This document shows, piece after piece, positions 40,321 through 51,344 of a DNA stretch of 64,000 bases. The notes under the pieces were generated by a model. It was given only the letters and a program-made list of their open reading frames with translations, was not told the DNA's origin and made no database searches. Each line of letters opens with the position of its first letter. Position 1 is the stretch's first letter. A program made the position numbers and the translations under genes. This DNA is from CAXQUZ01 sp942491145 (GTDB taxonomy: Bacteria > Myxococcota_A > UBA796 > UBA2385): positions 62,001 through 126,000 of the forward strand of contig CALOBC010000040.1 of assembly GCA_942491145.1 (NCBI GenBank), written 5' to 3'.

Positions 40321-41080
40321 GAAGGCCACCGCTGGGGTGGCGGTCAGCGTGGAGCACACCCTCGGCTTCTGGGACTCCTACGGGGCAGCGACGAGGGCCG
40401 ATGGCTACAAGAGTGACGCAGTGGAGGGTGTTGTCGGGCTCGGCTATCGGCCGAACCGGAAGTGGCAGATCTTGGCTTCGCTGCCTGCGCGGACCACCGT
40501 GATGGAAGCGGGCACCTCCCGAGAGCAAGGTGCTGGCGTCGGTGATGCCACCGCCACGGTGCTGTTGGACCCCATCGAAGACAAGCCGCCCGACGCCGGG
40601 TTCTTCGCCGCGACGCCCCAGCTGGGCCTGGGCGTGCGGGTGCCCACCGGCCGGGACTGGACCGCCTCGGAGAACCCCATGCTGGCGGACGTCACGGGGC
40701 TGGAGCACGGCGCCGTCCTAGCGAGCGTGTGGCTGGAGCGCAGCACGGTGAAGTGGCCCTGGAGTGTGGGCCTGCAAGGTGCGGTGTCGCCGACGGCCCC
40801 CGGCTGGGCCCCGATGGGCACGGTGCGGGCATCGGTCGGGCGCTACCTGAGCAGCAAGTGGACGGCGTCAGCCATTGGCGCGGTGGTCGTGAGCCAAGCC
40901 GAGGGCGCCACCGCCGACCAGCGCACCCGCCAGACCACGGTGGGTGGCCAGGTGGTGCGGGGCCAGCCGCTGCGGTGGCGTGCGTGGATCGGTGGGTCGG
41001 GCCAGCCAGGCATCGGTGGGCTGGGCCGGGCCTCACCGCGCTTGGCGACCGTGACCACGGGGGTGGTGAAGGTCTGGTAG
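40211..41080 (+). CDS. Outer-membrane barrel-like protein of unknown function
   Basis: The ATG at 40211 begins a signal peptide (WIGALVLLAAPRLVWA) that leads to a mature N-terminus GACCVG. The 289-residue product has many alternating strands with aromatic and Gly residues (GVAVSVEHTLGFWDSYGAA, ATPQLGLGVRVPTGRDW), and ends in a strand with a terminal Trp (TTGVVKVW), as barrel proteins often do. It is probably a small outer-membrane barrel. It overlaps the YtkA-like gene by 110 bases, which is unusual; the two are certainly a unit. Metal export or assembly of a metal centre fits the neighbours, but no ligand-binding motif is clear apart from the N-terminal Cys-Cys. Confidence 0.72.
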   Translation: MKWIGALVLLAAPRLVWAGACCVGSTSPLPTRLGECEKATAGVAVSVEHTLGFWDSYGAATRADGYKSDAVEGVVGLGYRPNRKWQILASLPARTTVMEAGTSREQGAGVGDATATVLLDPIEDKPPDAGFFAATPQLGLGVRVPTGRDWTASENPMLADVTGLEHGAVLASVWLERSTVKWPWSVGLQGAVSPTAPGWAPMGTVRASVGRYLSSKWTASAIGAVVVSQAEGATADQRTRQTTVGGQVVRGQPLRWRAWIGGSGQPGIGGLGRASPRLATVTTGVVKVW

Positions 41081-41335
41081 GGGGCGTGGGCAGGCGCTCT
41101 TGCGCTGGGGCAGGGGGACCTCGGGATGTCGGGTGGGGTGGCGCTTCAGGCGAGCGCCGCGCCCTGCCTCACGGTGAAGCCGAGGGGCACGAGCGGCCTG
41201 GACGCTGGGGCTTTGACGTGACGGTCGTGGGATCCACCCCGTGTCTTGGACCAATGTGGCCTCCGTTGGCGACAAGGCCTCGTTCGTCAAGTACCGTACC
41301 CGCTCAGGTTGGCCGTCAGAGGACTGGGAGGAACT

Positions 41336-42706
41336 ATGCTCGGGTTGTTGTTGGCTTTGTCGAGTCAGGCACTGGCCTTTTGTGGCACCTACGTGGCCTC
41401 GGCGGGCACCGAGGTCTACAACTCCTTGAGTGAGGTTGTGGTGGTGCGCCAAGGCACCCGCACCACACTGACGATGGCCAGCGATGTCATTGGCACACCC
41501 TCGAACTTTGCGATGGTCGTGCCGGTGCCACACGTGGTCCGTGAAGAAGACTTGCATGTCGTCAGCGCAGAAAACATTGAGTTGTTGCGGGCCTACTCAA
41601 TGCCGCGCTTGGTGGAGTACACGTGCAGCGACTTTGAGCCCCGCTACGCCCACCCGTGTCCATGGATGGAGGAAGGGTGTGGCGACTCCGGCCTCGACTA
41701 CAGGAGTGATGGTGGCTCGGACGGCGCCGACGGTGGGGGTGGGGGAGATGGCGGGCACACGTCTGTCGAGGTGGAGGCCGAGTACATTGTCGGGGAGTAC
41801 TCGGTGGTGGTGTTGTCGGCAGAAGACTCCGGTGACTTGCTCCGCTGGTTGGACGACGAGGGCTACGCTGTGCCCGAGGCCACCGCGGACGTGCTCCAGG
41901 AGTACATCGACGGCGGCAGCTACTTCCTTGCTGCTCAAGTCCGCGAAGACGCCGGCCTCGTCGAGGGAGACAGCCTGTCCCCCCTCCAGCTTGCGTATGA
42001 CGCTGAGGTGTATGGCCTGCCGATTCGGTTGGGGACCACGGCCTCGAAGGGCACTCAAGACCTCATCATCTACGCCCTCAACTCCATGGAAGACGGCGCA
42101 GTGGGCATTGCCAACTATCCAGAGCGGGCGGTCGAAGACGAGTGCATGTGGGACGGCCAAGGTGACTTTGGCGAGTTCTATGCGGGCCAGTTCAACGACG
42201 CCTATGCGCAGGAGCCCGGTGCCATCTGGACCACCGAGTATGCGTGGGAGGTGCAGGCCGGCGCTCAGAAGTGCGACCCGTGCACTGCCCCGCCCCCCGA
42301 GGTCAAGCAGATTGCGACCCTGGGCTACGATGCGCCGCCCCGGGAGTCCATACACCTCACCCGCATCCATGTGCGCTACACGCCAGAAGAAGCAACCCAA
42401 GACTTGGTGCTCTACCAGAGCCACCAGCGGCCGAGCTCCCAGGCTCGCTACATTGTGTACAAGTCAGAGATGGAAGACCGCTTTCCAACGTGTGGGTTGG
42501 GTTGGGCCACCGAGCCGGGGACGTGCACCTTCGTGGACCCCTACGCGGACGTCGAGTGCGTCGCCGAAGCACAGTGGGATGCCCAGTGTGCCGGCGCGTT
42601 GCACGATGCCCAGGGCGGGTGTGGCTGTGGCGATGAGTCCTCGAAGTCCTCGGTGGCTTGGCTTGTGGTTGGCCTGGGGCTCCTCGGGTTGCGGAGGCGC
42701 CGTTGA
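41336..42706 (+). CDS. DUF2330 secreted protein with MYXO-CTERM-type tail
   Basis: The ATG at 41336 follows GGGAGG. The 456-residue protein has a signal peptide (LLLALSSQALA) followed at once by FCGTYVASAGTEVYNS, the conserved start of DUF2330 proteins. Also typical are PSNFAMVVPVPHVV and RLVEYTCS. A Gly/Asp-rich loop (about 122-142) interrupts the domain. Ten or more cysteines suggest disulfides. The C-terminus is CGCG, a hydrophobic helix and LRRRR, a MYXO-CTERM-type sorting tail. DUF2330 has no known activity but is common in Myxococcota. The next gene starts within the stop codon (TTGA overlap). Confidence 0.9.
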   Translation: MLGLLLALSSQALAFCGTYVASAGTEVYNSLSEVVVVRQGTRTTLTMASDVIGTPSNFAMVVPVPHVVREEDLHVVSAENIELLRAYSMPRLVEYTCSDFEPRYAHPCPWMEEGCGDSGLDYRSDGGSDGADGGGGGDGGHTSVEVEAEYIVGEYSVVVLSAEDSGDLLRWLDDEGYAVPEATADVLQEYIDGGSYFLAAQVREDAGLVEGDSLSPLQLAYDAEVYGLPIRLGTTASKGTQDLIIYALNSMEDGAVGIANYPERAVEDECMWDGQGDFGEFYAGQFNDAYAQEPGAIWTTEYAWEVQAGAQKCDPCTAPPPEVKQIATLGYDAPPRESIHLTRIHVRYTPEEATQDLVLYQSHQRPSSQARYIVYKSEMEDRFPTCGLGWATEPGTCTFVDPYADVECVAEAQWDAQCAGALHDAQGGCGCGDESSKSSVAWLVVGLGLLGLRRRR

Positions 42707-43707
42707 GACGCGCACTGCCGCTGTTGGCCCTGGTCCATGGATGTGGTGTGGGCTCTGGAGCGGAGGGTGAAGCACCATTTGGTGGCCCCTACTCGCTGAG
42801 CTGTGTGCCCAATGTGTTCTTCGAAGATCTCGACGGAGACGGCTTTGGCGTCGGCACGAGGGGAGTGCCTGGAAGCTCCTGTCGGCCCCCCGCCCACCAC
42901 GCGGAACGCAACGGCGACTGCGATGACCGGTCCAGCGGCGTCCACCCCAACGCCGCGGAGATCTGTGACGGGCGGGACAACGACTGCGACGGGCTTGTGG
43001 ACGATGCGGACCCCGAGGTGGTCGGTCGAACCCGGTGGGCACGGGATGCGGATGGCGATGGATACGGCACAGACGAGCTGGTTGCGGAGGCCTGCGAGGC
43101 CCCTGCCCACACCGCATCGGTGTTGGGCGACTGCGACGATGCCAACTCGGGCGCCCACCCCGGCATCGCGGAAGACACCACCGATGGGTTTGACAACAAC
43201 TGTGACGGACTGGTCGACGTGCGAGGCTTGCTGACGGGCACCTGGTCCCGCGCTGACGGTGGCGGCGGCTGGGCAGGAGAGGGGGAGTGTGCCGAGGAGT
43301 GGGTGGTCGAAGCCACGTGGCGCCCGATGGTGTGTCCCGACTGCGACTTGTCGTTCTGGGTGTCGGATGACGAACACGAGTGGACGGGCAGTGGGCGCCG
43401 CGCTTGTCGGCTGCCGGAGGCGGCCTTCGGCATCGGTGCGCTGGCGGATGAAGCGGGTGAGCTCTACCTTGTGTTTATCTTCGAGCAGGAGAGTGGGTCG
43501 AGCTACTACTCCTATTATGGCTACTATGGGTACAGTGAAGACATTCCGATTGAGCCTTATTACCTTCAGCGCTTTCCCGAGGTTCCGGTCGCTTGGGATG
43601 GGACCACGCTTGCCTTTGAGTGGGGCCCATCGGGTGTGCCGGCGAGCTTGGACGACGGCCGCTTTGAGCCGGCGGATGCAGAGGTGTTTGGGGCGACTGT
43701 TGAGTAG
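42703..43707 (+). CDS. MopE-repeat lipoprotein
   Basis: A TTG at 42703 overlaps the previous stop. It begins a signal peptide whose lipobox may be LVHGC (Cys14); this is less typical than others in the window. Residues about 35-175 are MopE-type units: FFEDLDGDGFGVG, GDCDDRSSGVHPNAAEICDG, RDNDCDGLVDDADPE, RDADGDGYG and GDCDDANSGAHPG. These Asp/Cys repeats are predicted to bind calcium, and in MopE itself they occur with a copper protein. The C-terminal 150 residues are a beta-rich domain with a Tyr-rich patch (YYSYYGYYGY). The same repeats occur in the two large surface proteins at 7.6-12.7 kb. No C-terminal sorting tail is present. Confidence 0.8.
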   Translation: MRRALPLLALVHGCGVGSGAEGEAPFGGPYSLSCVPNVFFEDLDGDGFGVGTRGVPGSSCRPPAHHAERNGDCDDRSSGVHPNAAEICDGRDNDCDGLVDDADPEVVGRTRWARDADGDGYGTDELVAEACEAPAHTASVLGDCDDANSGAHPGIAEDTTDGFDNNCDGLVDVRGLLTGTWSRADGGGGWAGEGECAEEWVVEATWRPMVCPDCDLSFWVSDDEHEWTGSGRRACRLPEAAFGIGALADEAGELYLVFIFEQESGSSYYSYYGYYGYSEDIPIEPYYLQRFPEVPVAWDGTTLAFEWGPSGVPASLDDGRFEPADAEVFGATVE

Positions 43708-44068
43708 CCTTGGGGACGTTGACCGCACCGGGTGCAGGCGTTGACTGCGCACCGCTCGATCCCGGTAGACGGGTGGCCGGCGTGGAGCTTGCGGAGCTCG
43801 GCAGTGGTTGGCGCTGGCCTCGGTCACACTGCGGTGGCGTGTGCGCTCGAAGACTGCGGTCAGCAAGGTGCCAGGGGACGGCAGGGTCGGGATCCACAGA
43901 CGAGACCGTCGGATCCGGTTGCTCTCCACGCTCCAGATCGCCGGTCTCGTGGCGCGCTTCAAGTCTTCGCTGGGAATGCACCCCAATGGTGCTTCTCGTC
44001 ACTTTGGCGCACACGCACGCCGTTCGCCCGCGGGATACGATCCCGTGAACGCCCTCCCCGGAATCTCG
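43708..44068. other. Gap of 361 bases without a recognised gene
   Basis: This stretch separates the MopE lipoprotein from the TlpA-like gene. The frame of the latter is open through most of it, but the translation is Arg/Ser-rich and has no start signal. A TACGAT element at 44036-44041 may be the -10 of the TlpA-like gene. I see no RNA gene, repeat or terminator hairpin. Confidence 0.45.
44036..44041 (+). promoter_or_regulatory. Possible -10 element TACGAT
   Basis: CGGGATACGATCCCG includes TACGAT 33 bases before the ATG at 44069. The same text is an imperfect inverted repeat (CGGGAT/ATCCCG), so it may also be a small operator. Confidence 0.38.
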
Positions 44069-44755
44069 ATGATCCGTGCCATCCCACTCGCCCTCCTGCT
44101 TCCCCTCCTCGCCGCCTGCACCGCCGACACCGAGAAGGCTGCCGCCGATGGCACCGCTGAGGATGGCACAGCCGACGGGGCTGACGGGACCAGCGATGGT
44201 GGAGATGGCTCGGGCGAAGACGGTGGTGGTGATGACGGCATGAACGACGGCGACGACCCGCTGTATGGCCCCGAGAACGCCTGGCCCCACGCCAACCTCT
44301 CCGACGTGCCCCCGGATCTGGAGGGCACAGGCCGCGGCGTTGGCGATGTGTTGCCCAACTTTGCGATGACCGATCAGAATGGCGAAGACGTCGAGCTCTA
44401 CCAGTTCTATGGCCGGGTGGTGCAGCTCGTCCTGTTCGCCGAGTGGTGCGGCCCCTGCAAAGAAGAAGCGCCCGCCATCGAAGCGGCCTTCCGGAACCTC
44501 TCGGCGGATGGGGTGATGGTCATCAGCGTGATGATGGAGCAGAACGACGGCTCGACGCCCGACGTCGCGGCGGTCAACCGGTGGGTCGATGCCTACGACG
44601 GCACCCACGCCCACCTCGTGGGGCCGGCCAACCTCGCGGGCAGCATTGAGGGCGGCTACCCGACGCTGCCCGTGCTCCGTCGCGACATGACCGTGGCGAC
44701 CACCGACAACTTCCCGTTCAGCGAAGACTACCTCGCCGACTTGGCCGCCGAGTAG
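44069..44755 (+). CDS. TlpA/thioredoxin-fold lipoprotein
   Basis: The ATG at 44069 begins a type II signal peptide with lipobox LLAAC (Cys17). A 45-residue linker of Asp, Gly, Thr and Ser precedes the thioredoxin-fold domain. The redox motif is WCGPC (Cys127, Cys130) and the cis-Pro is in YPTLPVLRR. This is the TlpA/ResA/AhpC-TSA group, which in the periplasm or on the outer membrane reduces disulfides, often in apocytochrome c or copper sites. That fits the c-type cytochromes and Cys-rich proteins of the window. Length and fold are normal apart from the linker. Confidence 0.88.
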   Translation: MIRAIPLALLLPLLAACTADTEKAAADGTAEDGTADGADGTSDGGDGSGEDGGGDDGMNDGDDPLYGPENAWPHANLSDVPPDLEGTGRGVGDVLPNFAMTDQNGEDVELYQFYGRVVQLVLFAEWCGPCKEEAPAIEAAFRNLSADGVMVISVMMEQNDGSTPDVAAVNRWVDAYDGTHAHLVGPANLAGSIEGGYPTLPVLRRDMTVATTDNFPFSEDYLADLAAE

Positions 44756-44923
44756 GTCCACAACTCAAGACTGTGCGCTGGGCTCGCCCCCTCCATGCCC
44801 TCGCATTGGGTTGCGTCAAGGACTCGGAAAGTCTGCACTCCAGACCGCACACTGGGCCACTGCCGGGGCAAGCTGAGGATGCCGATGGGAGGCCTCGCTT
44901 GAGCTCCCCCGGCGGAGGCCCTC

Positions 44924-45832
44924 TTGCTGCTCGTCACCGGTGCCAGCGGAAACGTCGGACGCGCGCTCCTGCCGGAGCTGCTGCCCCGTCTTGCTGCGGC
45001 CGGCCACGGTGACGTGGTCTTTGGTGTGCGCAATCGAGCCGACGCCCGCCGGCGCTTCGCGGGCACCCCCTTGGCCGACGTGCACAGCATCTCGATGGAT
45101 CTGGTCGGACCTCGTCCCCTCGCAGCGATTGACGGCATGTCCATCCGAGGGGTGCTGCACCTCGCCGCCGAGACACGCAGCGGGCAGCTGGCGCGCAACC
45201 TGCGCGTAAACCGCGATGGCACCGCCGCTCTCGTCGGTCTCGCCCGCGAGCGGGGCCACATCCCCTTCATCCACTTCTCCACGCCGCTGGCCCAGTCCCG
45301 GCGGCCCTCTCCCTACGGCGTCAGCAAGCAAGCCGCCGAGCATGTGGTGCAAGACTCGGGCCTGCCCTACGCCATCTTGCGGCCCCAGTTTTTGATGTCC
45401 CCCCTGCGTCCAGGCATGGACGGGGGCTTCGCGCGCCTCGTGTCCCTTGCCCAGCTGCCGGTGTTGCCCTTCCCCGACCCCGATCTGGTCCTGGCTCCCC
45501 TGTATGTGGGCGATCTGGCCGACGCGGTGCTCGGGTGGCTGAGCCACCGTCCGGCGGGTGATGTCTGTGCGATGCGCGGGGACCCCGTCACCTTCCGCGC
45601 CTTCTACCGGGCCGTCCGGCGGCTGCACGGCCGGGGACCGCGCCTGTTGTCCCTGGGCATCAGTGCCGCACGCATGCAACGCTGGGAAGCTTTTGCCCGA
45701 TGCGCCACCCGTCGGGATCCCAGCTGGGGATTGCTGGGTGGCCACGACGCCTCGAACACGGCGGATGGGGGCTTGCTGCGGGGGCCGACTCCCTTCAACA
45801 TCGCCCTCGAGCGCTGCCTACGGGCTGCTTGA
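44924..45832 (+). CDS. NAD(P)-dependent SDR / nucleoside-sugar epimerase-like protein
   Basis: A TTG at 44924 follows CGGAGG. The 302-residue protein begins LLVTGASGNVGRA, an extended-SDR NAD(P) motif with the acid pocket near RNRADAR. HLAAETRSG, the catalytic Ser in FIHFSTPLA and Tyr-X3-Lys in YGVSKQA complete the active site. ILRPQFLMSP and APLYVGDLADAV mark the substrate region. It could be an epimerase, an isoflavone-reductase/NmrA-type protein, or a quinone/anthraquinone oxidoreductase; substrate is unknown. There are no membrane segments. It stands alone on its strand, with a TTGACA-containing region downstream. Confidence 0.82.
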   Translation: MLLVTGASGNVGRALLPELLPRLAAAGHGDVVFGVRNRADARRRFAGTPLADVHSISMDLVGPRPLAAIDGMSIRGVLHLAAETRSGQLARNLRVNRDGTAALVGLARERGHIPFIHFSTPLAQSRRPSPYGVSKQAAEHVVQDSGLPYAILRPQFLMSPLRPGMDGGFARLVSLAQLPVLPFPDPDLVLAPLYVGDLADAVLGWLSHRPAGDVCAMRGDPVTFRAFYRAVRRLHGRGPRLLSLGISAARMQRWEAFARCATRRDPSWGLLGGHDASNTADGGLLRGPTPFNIALERCLRAA

Positions 45833-45861
45833 CAATGACCTAAGTCACGATGTTTTCGTGA
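45829..45861 (+). promoter_or_regulatory. Possible promoter/operator with TTGACA and inverted repeats
   Basis: TTGACA at 45829-45834 is the only perfect -35 box I noticed between genes in the window; it overlaps the end of the SDR gene. It is followed by TGACCTAAGTCA (arms TGAC/GTCA) at 45836-45847 and by TCACGA-TGTTT-TCGTGA at 45845-45861. The -10 element at the right distance is poor. It may drive the membrane protein gene at 46106, or a very small product in between. Confidence 0.4.
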
Positions 45862-46105
45862 AGTTGGGCCTCTTGTGTTCTCCAGCGGTGCTGGCCGCGG
45901 TGCCGGGCACCGCCGACGCCCGGACGGCCGCGGGGCGAGTCCCGCCTGTGCCCAAGCCCACCGTCGTGGACCCAGGGCAACGATAGAGCCCCCCCGAGCA
46001 GCCGCATGGTGCGGGCCTGCCACTGTCCGTTCGCTGAGAGCCCCCCATGCCGCCCAGCCTTGGTGCCTGCCGCTCGGGTGGGGTGTGTTCGCTGTGGCCG
46101 GTCTC

Positions 46106-47854
46106 GTGACCCCGACTCCCCCGCCAGTGAGTGACCGACCGGCCCGCGCCTTGGCGGCAGTCGCGGTGGTGCTGGGCGGGCTCGGGTTGTCTGTGGTGGC
46201 GTCCTGGCCGCTCGCATGGTGGTCCGGACAGGTGTTTGTCTCGTCGCCGGACATGCCCGACCTCAACACGGCCATGTGGCTGCCGTGGCACCTGTCCGAG
46301 TCTTTGCGCCTGGGCCACAGCCCCTTTGACGCGCCGGGCCTGCAGTATCCGTATGGCCAGCGGATCACACTGCTCGTCTGGAACCTGGGCATCCAAGTGC
46401 TCCAGCTCCCGCTGTACTGGATGCTCGACCCGGTGCGGGCCTACAACCTGTCCCTCATCGCCCTCGGCGCCGGCAATGCCCTCGGCGGCTACGCGATTGG
46501 ACGAGCCTTGGTGCCCGATGGCGGCCGGGCACCGGCACTGGCGGCGGCGGTCTTGCTGGTGGCCAGTCCCTTCGCCTGGAATGAGCTGGCCCAGGGTCGG
46601 GCAGAACAGGGCTTCTTGGGCTTGTTCGCTCTCGTCATCGCCGCCACTGTCCACCTGCACCGGGATCCCGACCGACGGGTGGCCGTCCTCGCGGGGCTCG
46701 CCTGGGGAGCAGCGGGGCTCTGCTACTGGTTCTACGGCTACTTTCTGGTGCTGGTGGTCGGCCTTGTGTGGGTCGCCGCCTTGGGGCAACGGCGGCTTGG
46801 GGTCGCCCGAGCGCTGGCCCTCGCCGGCGGGGTGGCGGCGTTGGTTGCTGCCCCCGCCGCACTGCTCATCATCGTCGAAGCGGCCGCCTCCAGCTCGGTC
46901 TACCAAGTCAGCCAAGCCCCCAGCGCGGACCAAGCACGAACACTCGCAAACGTCGTGAACATGGCCTCTCTCGGGCTTGCCCACTTGAGCCCTTGGCCGT
47001 TGTCGCCCCCGGACCAGCTCCGGGAAGTGGTGCCCATGATCTCGATGGGCGTGGTGCTCGCGGCGGTGGTGCCGGGCATCGGTCGGCGGGCCTGGGGCAT
47101 GGCGGCGCTGGCCATCACGGGTATTGTGCTCGCGCTCGGTCCGACCTTGCAGTGGACCCCCCAGGTGCCCGTGACCGTCGGCGCCGGGTCCACCCTCCAG
47201 ATGCCCCTTGTGGTGCTGCAGGACGTGCTTCCCGGCTTCAGTCGGATGTGGTGGCCCTACCGCTTCCAGGTCTTCTGGGTGGTGGGTGCTGCGGGCTGTG
47301 CGGCGGCGGTGGCGGCGCTCCCCCGGCGGGGGCTGGTGCGATGGATCTTGGCGGTGGTCCTGTCGCTCGTTGCGCTGGGGGAGCTGCGTGCCGCCCAGTC
47401 CTCCACCCGTGGGGGGCTCGTCTGGGACGCGCCTGTGCGTGTGGCCTCGACCCCCTTCTTTGACGCCCTCGGGGACCATCCGGGCGAGCAGCCCTTGCTG
47501 TTCTTGCCCTACCAAGCGCCCAGCACCGGCCGGGTGGGGTGGCAAGTGCGCCATCGCCAGCCCATGAGCATCGGGCTCGCCGACTCCGATGACCTGCTGG
47601 TGCCCGTTGCCGTGCAAGAGGCCATCGCCGCCGACCCGGCGCTCACGTGGCTCAAGGCCCTCGGCCGACGCGAGGCGGTGGGCGGACCTCCGCTGACGGG
47701 GACGGCGCTGCGGGCCCACCTCAAGGGACTGGGTTTTCACCACGTGGTGTACTGGCGCTCCCCGCCTCAACCGGGCCAAGATGACCTGTACCGGGACGTC
47801 TTCGGGGGGCCACCGGACCATGTCACCGAGCTGGTGTGGGCCTGGACGCTGTGA
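46106..47854 (+). CDS. Large multi-pass membrane protein, GT-C glycosyltransferase-like
   Basis: The frame is open from 45875, but the upstream 77 codons are Arg/Pro-rich; the GTG at 46106 begins right before the first membrane helix and gives 582 residues. There are about ten membrane segments. An acidic loop comes early (SSPDMPDLNTAMW, then LRLGHSPFDAPGLQYPYG), and there is a soluble C-terminal domain of about 150 residues. The DMPD loop and topology resemble GT-C transferases and the YfhO-like group. No further motif identifies donor or acceptor. It is convergent with sdhB (15 bases). Role in polymer or lipid glycosylation is an inference. Confidence 0.7.
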   Translation: MTPTPPPVSDRPARALAAVAVVLGGLGLSVVASWPLAWWSGQVFVSSPDMPDLNTAMWLPWHLSESLRLGHSPFDAPGLQYPYGQRITLLVWNLGIQVLQLPLYWMLDPVRAYNLSLIALGAGNALGGYAIGRALVPDGGRAPALAAAVLLVASPFAWNELAQGRAEQGFLGLFALVIAATVHLHRDPDRRVAVLAGLAWGAAGLCYWFYGYFLVLVVGLVWVAALGQRRLGVARALALAGGVAALVAAPAALLIIVEAAASSSVYQVSQAPSADQARTLANVVNMASLGLAHLSPWPLSPPDQLREVVPMISMGVVLAAVVPGIGRRAWGMAALAITGIVLALGPTLQWTPQVPVTVGAGSTLQMPLVVLQDVLPGFSRMWWPYRFQVFWVVGAAGCAAAVAALPRRGLVRWILAVVLSLVALGELRAAQSSTRGGLVWDAPVRVASTPFFDALGDHPGEQPLLFLPYQAPSTGRVGWQVRHRQPMSIGLADSDDLLVPVAVQEAIAADPALTWLKALGRREAVGGPPLTGTALRAHLKGLGFHHVVYWRSPPQPGQDDLYRDVFGGPPDHVTELVWAWTL

Positions 47855-47869
47855 CGGTTGGCGCCGCGC

Positions 47870-48618
47870 TCACTGTCCGAGCACGCGGGCCTTGAGGTAC
47901 TCCCAGTTCATTCGGGCGATGTGGCTCAGCGAGATGCTCTGGGGACACGTCACCGTGCAGGCGCCGGCGAGCGAGCAGTGGCCGAAGCCCTCCTTGTCCA
48001 TCTGGTCGACCATGCCGCGGGCCCGGGCGCCGGCCTCGGGACGACCCTGGGGGAGCTGGGCGAGGTGGGAGATCTTGGCTCCCGTGAACAGGGCGGCGCT
48101 GGCGTTGGCGCAGCTCGCCACACACGCCCCACAGCCGATGCACGCCGCCGCATCGAGCGCGGACTCGGCCACGGCGAGGGGGATGGGGATGCTGTTGGCC
48201 TCGGGCGCGCCGCCCACGGGGGTCGAGACGTAGGCACCGGCTTGCATGATGCGGTCCAGCGCCGAGCGGTCCACCCGCAGGTCGCGGACGACGGGAAACG
48301 CCGCCGCGCGAAAGGGCTCGACGGTGATGGTGTCGCCGTCGCGGAAGGTGCGCATGTGGAGCTGGCAGGTGGTGGTGTTGTCCAGCGGACCGTGGGCCCG
48401 GCCATTGATGACCACACCACACTGGCCGCAGATGCCCTCGCGACAGTCGTGGTCAAACTCGATGACCGGCTCACCGTCGCGGACGAGCTGCTCGTTGAGG
48501 TGGTCAAGCATCTCCAGAAAGGACATGTCGGGATGGATGCCGTCGAGGGGGTAGTCGACCAAGCGGCCGGGCTGGTCCCGGTCTCGCTGGCGCCAGATCC
48601 GCAGGTGCAGGCGCAGGG

Positions 48619-48622
<4 letters not shown>
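47870..48622 (-). CDS. sdhB: Succinate dehydrogenase/fumarate reductase iron-sulfur subunit
   Basis: The ATG at 48622 overlaps the sdhA stop (ATGA), giving 250 residues. The [2Fe-2S] ligands lie in DCREGICGQCG and the Cys of TCQLHM. The [4Fe-4S] and [3Fe-4S] sites are CIGCGACVASC and CSLAGACTVTCP. The subunit passes electrons between the flavin of SdhA and the quinone at the membrane anchor. The sequence is of the class B/E (Bacillus/Bacteroides) kind, matching the b558-type SdhC. It is the last gene of the operon. Confidence 0.97.
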
Positions 48623-50562
<1,940 letters not shown>

Positions 50563-50580
50563 GGTGCCACCAGCCTTGGG

Positions 50581-51234
50581 TCAGTGCTGGAGATGGACCA
50601 CGAGGGCCACGGCGCAGAAGCCCGCCGTGATCGTGGTGCTGAAGAGGATGCCGGCGAGCCGGGCGAGGCGCTGGAGGCGGGGATGGTGCAGTCCGAGGGT
50701 CTGTGCGGCGCTAAACACACCGTGCAGCAAGTGAAAGCCAAGCGCGATGAAGGCGATGATATGTACAGACACGTACCATCCAGCCTGAAACGCGGTCACC
50801 ACCACGGTGTAGAGGTCCCGCTTGCCTGCGGCGTCGACTGGGACCTCACCGAATGTGTACACAAACCAAAAGTCCCGCATGTGCACGACCAGAAACACCA
50901 GGATGAGTGTGCCCAGCAGCGCCATCTGGCGGCTGTACCAGGGGCTCAGCGCCCGCCGTCGGTCGACATGTGCGCGGGGTCCTGCGGCCCGTCGGTTGAG
51001 CGCGGCGATCCAGAACCCATCGAGGATGTGGGCCACCATTGCGGCGTAGAGTCCCCAGGCCACACCCTTGATGAGCAGGCTCTGGGAAAGCAGCTCGCCA
51101 TAGGCGTTGAACAGTGGTTGGGCGTCCGCCGGGGGCAGCAACAAGATCAGGTTGCCGCCCAGGTGGACCACCAAGAACACGCAGAGAAACAGTCCCGTCA
51201 GCGCCATCACCGCTTTTCGCAAGAGCGTCGACAC
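50581..51234 (-). CDS. sdhC: Succinate dehydrogenase cytochrome b558 subunit
   Basis: A GTG at 51234 after AAGGA gives 217 residues; a GTG at 51297 would add a Pro-rich arm and is less likely. Five membrane helices are visible. Candidate haem-ligand His residues lie in VVHLGGN, AMVAHILDG, LVVHMRDFW, VSVHIIAF and GFHLLHGV, in the order found in the b558 family, which carries two haems and acts alone as membrane anchor (no sdhD). This agrees with the lack of another anchor gene. It is the first gene of the sdhCAB operon and is divergent from a small exported protein. Confidence 0.95.
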   Translation of the reverse strand: MSTLLRKAVMALTGLFLCVFLVVHLGGNLILLLPPADAQPLFNAYGELLSQSLLIKGVAWGLYAAMVAHILDGFWIAALNRRAAGPRAHVDRRRALSPWYSRQMALLGTLILVFLVVHMRDFWFVYTFGEVPVDAAGKRDLYTVVVTAFQAGWYVSVHIIAFIALGFHLLHGVFSAAQTLGLHHPRLQRLARLAGILFSTTITAGFCAVALVVHLQH

Positions 51235-51344
51235 GGGTGAGTTCCTTGGCTGCGGGGCGGGGCGAGGCACGGGTGGGGGGCGCGCGGAAGCTATCACCCT
51301 CGACCGCTGCCCACGCCGATCCGGGCAACCGGGGACCAGTGGAC

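Noticed and set aside
44773..45012. Possible small lipoprotein (HALALGC-like lipobox)
   Set aside because: The frame runs 88 bases into the SDR gene and is Arg/Pro-rich after the first 20 codons; the lipobox is weak. Could be a gene remnant.
45858..45986. Possible 42-codon exported peptide starting with GTG
   Set aside because: The start looks like a weak signal peptide (MKLGLLCSPAVLAA), but there is no ribosome-binding site and the rest is Pro/Arg-rich; too little support.
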